Under the pieces are notes generated by a model that ran no database searches, was not told the origin of the DNA, and saw nothing but the letters and a program-made list of their open reading frames with translations. Below, in pieces: positions 58,556 through 64,000 of a stretch of DNA of 64,000 nt. The stretch is taken from contig NZ_CP044310.1 of NCBI RefSeq assembly GCF_009664365.1, positions 4,963,001-5,027,000 on the forward strand, read 5' to 3'. How positions within the stretch are numbered: the first letter of the stretch is position 1; the number at the start of each line of letters is the position of its first letter. The DNA comes from Paenibacillus xylanilyticus (GTDB taxonomy: Bacteria > Bacillota > Bacilli > Paenibacillales > Paenibacillaceae). The position numbers and the translations under genes were made by a program.

Positions 58556-61432
58556 TCAAGCACTGGTACGGTTCTCCTCTTCATCACTCTCGCGTATAAC
58601 CTGCATTTGGTCTGTACCGCTCTGCACAACAATCTGCACATCCCCGTCTTCTGGCACAATATCTACATATCGGTCTCCACAGGTATCCTTGGCCTGCCAC
58701 TCATTCAGCCGAATAATCAGCCCCAGATGGTGCAGGCCTGGAGCTACACGAATACGGGCCTCTGCGGCATTGCCCACTCGTTCAAGGGGTACCGCTCCAT
58801 CTGCCATTCCTGTGCCCCATACCCAAACATCCCATCCCTCGTACTGTTGATCCTCCCGTTCATAACGAAGCGTAACCAGACGTGAGACGTGCTTGTGGAC
58901 TTTGATTGTTGCCGTAGACTGTATACTGCCAGCCATGGCTGTAATTTGCGCTGTCCCTGGGGATAAGGCACGAACGATTCCAGCCGTACTGACCGTTGCA
59001 ATATCCGAATTCGAGGAAAGCCAGCGTATGGCAGTCCCTTGAAGCGGCTGCCCAAATTGATCCAGCACCAATGCACGGAAACGACTGATTCGTGTCGTAT
59101 ACAGAACCGTTTCACCGACAAGCTCAATTCGTTCGGCATGACGATGCTCCACCTGCAAGAGACTAGTAGCAAAGATATGACCACATTGAACCGTTATCGC
59201 TGCTTCACCTGTCTCTTTGGCATGGATCGTTCCATCCGGGTCGATCTGAATCCGCTGCGGCTCCGAAGAATGCCACAGGACTTCGCAATTCTCTACTACA
59301 TTACCGAGACGGTCACGCACAATCGCCCGCAGCCCTGCCGTTTCACCTGGGCTATACACCTGCCGTGGAGTATTAATCTCAATGGTAGCCGGTTCTGTTC
59401 CGCCCACATGTTCGAAATCATACAGTACCATTAACGACCAGCGCTCTATAGGAGCAATGCCGCTAACCGTCACAATCGAGTCTGTACCTGCCTGATGATC
59501 GTTAACAACCACATGCCAGTCACCTTCCGGCAAATGAATCTGCTGCTGGTACGCTGTCGCATTATAGGCCACGATAATTCGATTCCAGGTGTCCTGATTA
59601 GCCCCATCCTGCAGCATGAATATGACGACATTACCGTCAGCACGTAGAATGCGAAGGTGATTCCGGATCTGATCTGCGCTGATCATGCGAAAGGCAGGAT
59701 GAGTACGGCGCAGATGTATTAACCCCCGGTAATAGTCAAAGACAGGTCTGAAACGGGATTTGTTCGCCCACTGAATGGCGTTAACCGCATCTCCGCTGCG
59801 GTAACTGTTGTGATCTCCCGCTTTTGATCGTAGGAGCTCATCCCCTGCATGCAGAAAAGGTATCCCCTGAGAGGTTAGCAATATTCCGGAGGCTAGCAGC
59901 GAGCGGCGAACCATCTCATGGTTAAGCACATCATCAGCTTCCACATACCGATAGGGATCTGCTGCCTTTACCGCCGATTCTGCACTCCCTCCCTCCACCG
60001 GTTGGCCGTCTCTCCATGCTGGAAAACCTAATTCATGTCTGAGATTCATTGTGGTTGCGATTTTGTCCCACAGGTTCAGGTTGTCATGTGCCGTGACATA
60101 ATTGACGGTCTCCACAGGTGAGGATGTAAAGTCATCGATAGCTCCGGAAATTCCCTTAAGCAGCTCATGCTCCAGGCCATCTGCTCCGGTTACATACCCT
60201 TTCCCGCTGCCATCGCTGTCCCCTTTGATCGCACTGCGGAAATGATCATTGAATACGGCAAATCCCTGACCCCGCTGGGTTCCTTTCAGGGTTTTGCGAT
60301 CCAGTGGTGAGTCTCCGCCTGTCCACGGCTCCCCATAAATTAGCATGGCAGGATCAATCTGCTCACGCAGCTCACGGGTCAATTCATTCATCGTATCCGT
60401 GTCAATCAGGCCCATGAGATCGAAACGGAAACCATCAACATGATATTCCTCAGCCCAGTACAGAAGAGAGTCTATAATATATTTTCGCACCATTGGGCGC
60501 TCTGTAGCCAGTTCATTGCCTACACCCGACCCATTACTCAGTGTGCCGTCTGACCGATAGCGGTAAAAATAACCGGGTACAATCCGTTCAAATGGACCTT
60601 CGTCCACACCATACGTATGATTGTAGACCACATCAAGCACGACACGTATACCCTGGCGATGCAGAGACTGCACCAAAGCTTTGAACTCACGAATTCGCAC
60701 GGCTGGATCCCGCGGATCCGTAGCATAGGAGCCTTCCGGGACGTTATAGTGCTGTGGATCATAACCCCAGTTATAGGGTGCTCTGAACGTTGTGCCTTCT
60801 TCAGCAGATTCCAGTTCATTTACCGTCTGGTAATCCGCCACAGGCAGAAGATGCACATGGGTAATCCCAAGTTCGGCAAGATGATCCACCCCGATACGAT
60901 GACATGCCCTGTCGGTCAGTCCCGAAGCGGTGAAGGCCAGAAATTTCCCTTTATACGGAATGTCGGCATGGGGATCGGAGGAGAAATCACGCACATGCAA
61001 TTCATAAATGACGGCGTCCACCGGCCGCTGAAAAATAGGCTTCACGTCCAGCTCCCAATCCGGTGGATGCGTTGTATCGAGATCAATAATGGCCGTCCGC
61101 TGACCATTGGGCGACACGGCGCGGGCATAAGGATCTACCACGACTTCTATGCGTTGATCATCGTGAGTAATGCGATACATGTAATAAAATCCGGCCCAAT
61201 CGCCTGCCAGCTTCACGCTCCATATACCGTCTTCATCACGAGTCATGTCACTTGCCTGCCCACCATCATGTTCTGTTACCCATCCTCTTGCATTGTAGCT
61301 GCCCTCATTTTCAAAAACCAATATAGAAACCTGCTGAGCCGTTGGGGCCCACAGCTTGAAAGTACTGGAAGCACGAGTATATGTTAAGCCAAGATCGTTG
61401 CCTTCGTAACGAAAAGATGTCCATTCCGGCAT
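58556..61432 (-). CDS. Type I pullulanase with C-terminal Ig-like domains and a CBM41-like domain
   Basis: A 958-residue GH13 enzyme. An N-terminal CBM48-like domain (about 10-125) is followed by the catalytic domain with the type I signature YNWGYDP (220-226), nucleophile Asp338 in DGFRFDL, acid Glu368 in YGEPWTGG and Asp450 in VTAHDN. It cleaves alpha-1,6 bonds. Residues about 682-845 form two Ig-like (Big_2) units, and about 852-937 (YEGWDVWVWG, GLIIRLNEWQAKDTCGDRYV) match CBM41, normally N-terminal in pullulanases. AAAGGCGGTG lies 6 nt before the ATG at 61432, so the 8-residue longer frame is unlikely. No signal peptide. Confidence 0.9.
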   Translation of the reverse strand: MPEWTSFRYEGNDLGLTYTRASSTFKLWAPTAQQVSILVFENEGSYNARGWVTEHDGGQASDMTRDEDGIWSVKLAGDWAGFYYMYRITHDDQRIEVVVDPYARAVSPNGQRTAIIDLDTTHPPDWELDVKPIFQRPVDAVIYELHVRDFSSDPHADIPYKGKFLAFTASGLTDRACHRIGVDHLAELGITHVHLLPVADYQTVNELESAEEGTTFRAPYNWGYDPQHYNVPEGSYATDPRDPAVRIREFKALVQSLHRQGIRVVLDVVYNHTYGVDEGPFERIVPGYFYRYRSDGTLSNGSGVGNELATERPMVRKYIIDSLLYWAEEYHVDGFRFDLMGLIDTDTMNELTRELREQIDPAMLIYGEPWTGGDSPLDRKTLKGTQRGQGFAVFNDHFRSAIKGDSDGSGKGYVTGADGLEHELLKGISGAIDDFTSSPVETVNYVTAHDNLNLWDKIATTMNLRHELGFPAWRDGQPVEGGSAESAVKAADPYRYVEADDVLNHEMVRRSLLASGILLTSQGIPFLHAGDELLRSKAGDHNSYRSGDAVNAIQWANKSRFRPVFDYYRGLIHLRRTHPAFRMISADQIRNHLRILRADGNVVIFMLQDGANQDTWNRIIVAYNATAYQQQIHLPEGDWHVVVNDHQAGTDSIVTVSGIAPIERWSLMVLYDFEHVGGTEPATIEINTPRQVYSPGETAGLRAIVRDRLGNVVENCEVLWHSSEPQRIQIDPDGTIHAKETGEAAITVQCGHIFATSLLQVEHRHAERIELVGETVLYTTRISRFRALVLDQFGQPLQGTAIRWLSSNSDIATVSTAGIVRALSPGTAQITAMAGSIQSTATIKVHKHVSRLVTLRYEREDQQYEGWDVWVWGTGMADGAVPLERVGNAAEARIRVAPGLHHLGLIIRLNEWQAKDTCGDRYVDIVPEDGDVQIVVQSGTDQMQVIRESDEEENRTSA

Positions 61433-61659
61433 CGTTCCCACCGCCTTTATATCCATTGATTTCGTGTTGTCCCGATGGTACGGAGTGGGACGTCATTTGT
61501 CAACCCGGGGTTGTCTGTACTCAACATATCGGTTGAACAGAGGCTTTCATGAAGTCACTCGCTGGATTTTGGTCAAACCCTTGCAGCAATCGCTTTCAAA
61601 ATACAGCATATGTAAACAAGCGCCGCAGATTGACAGCATTTGTACCTGTCTGATCAAAA

Positions 61660-61712
61660 AAACAAAAAATAAAGCACCCTTCTCTTCGCAGCGAAGAAGG
61701 GTGCTTTACTAC
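61660..61712 (-). terminator. Intrinsic terminator of the second pullulanase gene
   Basis: AAAGCACCCTTC pairs with GAAGGGTGCTTT around CTCTTCG-type inner stem, followed on the minus strand by a long T-rich stretch. The rest of the gap up to 61432-61725 shows no other feature. Confidence 0.9.
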
Positions 61713-61725
61713 CATACGAAAAAAT

Positions 61726-63795
61726 TTAATTATTGACATACATGACCATCAGGGATATCGCCGGTACGCTGACCTGCCCATCGTTGACGGTGCGCAGTGG
61801 TTCAAGACCTGCTTGTCCCTGCTCTACAACGATATTCCACATTCCGCGGGGAATAGAGAGGGTTCGGCTTTCCTTTGCCGCGTTGTAGATCACGATAATT
61901 CGATCCCAGGAATCCCCGGCAGCCGTGCCTGATAGCTCATAGGCAAGCAGGCTTTTATCTTTTTTTAACAGAGATACATGTTGATTAATGTCCTCCCGGG
62001 TTCTCAACCGGAAGGCAGCATGTTCACGGCGAAGACGAATCAGTCCGCGGTAGTAATCGAATACCGGCTTGAACCGCTGCTTTTGTTCCCAACGAATCGC
62101 ATTGACGGCATCACCACTCTCGTGACTGTTGGCATCGCCATATTTACTGCGCAAAAACTCATCCCCCGCCGCAAGCAGCGGAATCCCTTGGGATGTCAGC
62201 ACAATGCCATTCGCAAGCAAGCAGCGCCGAACCGTTTCATTCTCCAGCACATGATTCGGATCAATCTGCATATACGGATTCGCATGCTGTACTGCCTGCT
62301 CTACACTGTCATATCCACGAATGTGTCCCTCATCATCATAGGAGATAAACCCAAGCTGTTCTTCCAGTTCTTGTGAATGCACAACCTTGTCCCACAGATT
62401 CAGATTATCGTGAACCGTTACGTAATTCACCGTCTCGGATGGACTGGCCGTAAAATCGGTAATCGCTCCCCTTACACCCGTCCAGATATCCTCTTCCTTT
62501 CCCTCCGCACCTGTCGCGAATCCTTTCTCTGCTCCATCACTGTCCCCTTTAATTGCTCCACGATAATTATCGTTGAATACAGCTAGTCCGTCTCTTTTCT
62601 GATCTCCCTTGAGGGTCATTCGCTCTCCTAGTGGGGAGTCCGAGGCCGCCCATGGCTCACCGTACAATAGGATGGATGGAGAAACATGTTCATGCAGTTC
62701 CGCAGCCAGTTCCCGCATCGTTGTCGTATCAATCAACCCCATCAGGTCAAACCGAAACCCATCAATATGGTATTCCTCTGCCCAGTAACGCACCGATTCC
62801 AGGATAAACTTGCGTACCATCGGACGTTCTGTGGCTACCTCATTCCCAGTCCCTGAACCGTTGCTGTATGTGCCATCCGCATTCTGACGATAGTAATACC
62901 CCGGGACCAGCTTCTCAAATGAACTGTCGGCTGTATTAAACGTATGGTTATACACCACATCCATAATTACTCCGATACCTCTCTGATGAAGGGCTAGCAC
63001 CAAAGCTTTGAGCTCACGGATGCGTGTACCAGGCTCATCTGCACGAGTGGCATAAGAGCCTTCGGGAACGTTGTAATGCAGCGGATCATACCCCCAATTA
63101 TAGCTGGAATCCTCGGAATCACCGTAAGCACGGTCTCCAGCCCTGGATTCATCCACGGTGGCAAAATCAAACACGGGCAGCAGGTGCACATGGGTAATCC
63201 CAAGCTCGGCCAAATGATCAATCCCCAGTGTATTGCCCTCGCAATCGCGCAGTCCTGTTTCCGTAAAAGCCAAATACTTGCCTTTGTTCAGCATGCCTGA
63301 TGATGGGTGAATTGAAAAATCGCGCACATGCAGCTCGTACAATACGGCATCCACCGGACTCTTCAGCTCTGGACGAAAATCCTGACTCCATCCTTGGGGA
63401 TCGGTCTCTTCCAGCCTGATAATAACGCCCATTTCACCATTCATGGTAACTGCTCTTGCATAAGGATCCACCGCTGTCTCCTGTCGTCCTCCCTTGAAGG
63501 TGGCCCGGTACATATACCGATAACCATTCCATTCTCCATCCAGCTTCAACAGCCAGATACCCTGCTGCTGTCGTTCCATTAGGAATTCCTTTGGCTCGGC
63601 ACGTTCTTCCCCGGTTCCTCCCTGTCCTCCTGGAAGCTCGGCTGTGGATGCCGGGTAGAGCAGCACGTGCATCTGAACGGCATCGGGCGCCCATACTTTG
63701 AATTGGCAGAATTGAGCGCCGATCGTTACCCCCAGATCTTTTCCCTCGTATGTATCATTTCCAGCTATGTCTTGCTTGTCGTGTTCTTCGATCAT
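61726..63795 (-). CDS. Type I pullulanase
   Basis: A 689-residue GH13 debranching enzyme: CBM48-like N-terminus (TIGAQFCQFKVWAPDAVQMH), YNWGYDP (232-238), nucleophile Asp350 in HIDGFRFD, acid Glu380 in LLYGEPWAASDS and VTVHDNLNLWDK. It lacks the Ig and CBM41 tail of its neighbour, and has no signal peptide, so it probably acts on intracellular glycogen or imported maltodextrin branches. GAGGGG precedes the ATG. Same strand as the first pullulanase, with a terminator between them, so each has its own transcript. Confidence 0.93.
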   Translation of the reverse strand: MIEEHDKQDIAGNDTYEGKDLGVTIGAQFCQFKVWAPDAVQMHVLLYPASTAELPGGQGGTGEERAEPKEFLMERQQQGIWLLKLDGEWNGYRYMYRATFKGGRQETAVDPYARAVTMNGEMGVIIRLEETDPQGWSQDFRPELKSPVDAVLYELHVRDFSIHPSSGMLNKGKYLAFTETGLRDCEGNTLGIDHLAELGITHVHLLPVFDFATVDESRAGDRAYGDSEDSSYNWGYDPLHYNVPEGSYATRADEPGTRIRELKALVLALHQRGIGVIMDVVYNHTFNTADSSFEKLVPGYYYRQNADGTYSNGSGTGNEVATERPMVRKFILESVRYWAEEYHIDGFRFDLMGLIDTTTMRELAAELHEHVSPSILLYGEPWAASDSPLGERMTLKGDQKRDGLAVFNDNYRGAIKGDSDGAEKGFATGAEGKEEDIWTGVRGAITDFTASPSETVNYVTVHDNLNLWDKVVHSQELEEQLGFISYDDEGHIRGYDSVEQAVQHANPYMQIDPNHVLENETVRRCLLANGIVLTSQGIPLLAAGDEFLRSKYGDANSHESGDAVNAIRWEQKQRFKPVFDYYRGLIRLRREHAAFRLRTREDINQHVSLLKKDKSLLAYELSGTAAGDSWDRIIVIYNAAKESRTLSIPRGMWNIVVEQGQAGLEPLRTVNDGQVSVPAISLMVMYVNN

Positions 63796-63892
63796 GATGT
63801 CTTTCCCCTCTCGCTTGAGTATAAATGGATGTGAAAAGAATGTTCCTTTCTTTTATACCCGTTCCACTGCCCAACCATAATCCTGTAGAAGA

Positions 63893-63912
63893 AAAAGAAG
63901 CCAGGCTTCACG
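63893..63912 (-). terminator. Possible short terminator of the right-end gene
   Basis: On the minus strand GAAGC pairs with GCTTC around CTG, followed by TTTTTC. The stem is short, so this is tentative. Confidence 0.45.
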
Positions 63913-63965
63913 TCTATTCACGTAAAACATAGCTTCTTCGAGCACACGTATTATTTGCACTTTCT

Positions 63966-64000
63966 TTATTTCCCGTTCAGTTCGGCGTAAGATGCCTCCA
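63966..64000 (-). CDS. C-terminal end of a gene entering from the right edge
   Basis: The minus-strand frame reads EASYAELNGK followed by TAA at 63968-63966 and continues past the edge. Only 10 codons are inside the window, so the product cannot be identified; it would be transcribed toward the pullulanases. Confidence 0.4.
   Translation of the reverse strand, partial: EASYAELNGK

Overview
The window looks like chromosome of an endospore-forming Bacillota, most likely Paenibacillus or a close relative. The evidence is a GerA/GerB/GerC-type germinant receptor operon, a YesM/YesN-type two-component pair beside a multiple-monosaccharide ABC transporter, FabV enoyl reductase, an Ig-repeat surface protein whose C-terminal linker resembles Paenibacillus SLH proteins, strong AGGAGG ribosome binding sites and frequent GTG/TTG starts. 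No rRNA, tRNA, CRISPR array, insertion sequence or complete prophage was seen.

Region 1 (1-9.8 kb) is an accessory surface/fibre-like locus. A secreted beta-propeller/Ig-repeat protein leaves the window at its 3' end. Divergent from it is an operon of a GNAT acetyltransferase and three paralogous phage-tail-collar proteins. Convergent with that operon is a 1033-residue protein of unknown function (glycine-rich segments, long coiled coil with a buried hydrophobic stretch, beta-rich C-terminus). Region 2 (10-15.9 kb) is an A+T-richer, all-minus-strand array of small genes (GNAT, DinB, P-loop kinase, DUF3977) interspersed with decayed ones: a NUDIX remnant, a frameshifted GNAT and a histidine-phosphatase stub.

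Region 3 (16-20.6 kb) returns to a more G+C-rich backbone: amidohydrolase, an alkylation-repair pair (Ogt and AlkD) and MgtE. Region 4 (20.7-29.2 kb) is a sugar module: an mmsB-mmsA-chvE type transporter plus an upstream sensor operon of binding protein, histidine kinase and AraC-type response regulator. Both operons have CcpA/cre-like sites just upstream. Region 5 (29.3-43.9 kb) holds LysE and an AraC regulator, a PAP2 phosphatase, the ger operon (order B-A-C), a GH1 6-phospho-beta-glucosidase divergent from a WYL regulator that appears leaderless, a methyltransferase, a SUKH-like protein, two related membrane/cytosolic proteins, a TPR regulator and FabV.

Region 6 (44-58.3 kb) contains a YcaQ-like protein, a membrane-anchored Mrr-like nuclease, MsrA, a GlsB-type membrane protein, an RNA ligase operon (RtcB plus a BCS1-like AAA ATPase), a TerC-family protein under a yybP-ykoY manganese riboswitch, a glycosyltransferase, a WYL regulator with a HIRAN-like partner, and ribosomal protein L25/Ctc. 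Region 7 (58.5-64 kb) has two type I pullulanases, one with a C-terminal Ig-Ig-CBM41-like tail and no signal peptide, and the last codons of a further gene.

The observations most worth following are the rtcB leader (33-codon leader ORF, mutually exclusive hairpins and a strong terminator), the unclassified 1033-residue protein beside the collar cassette, the inverted domain order of the first pullulanase, and the leaderless WYL regulator with its operator-like palindrome.
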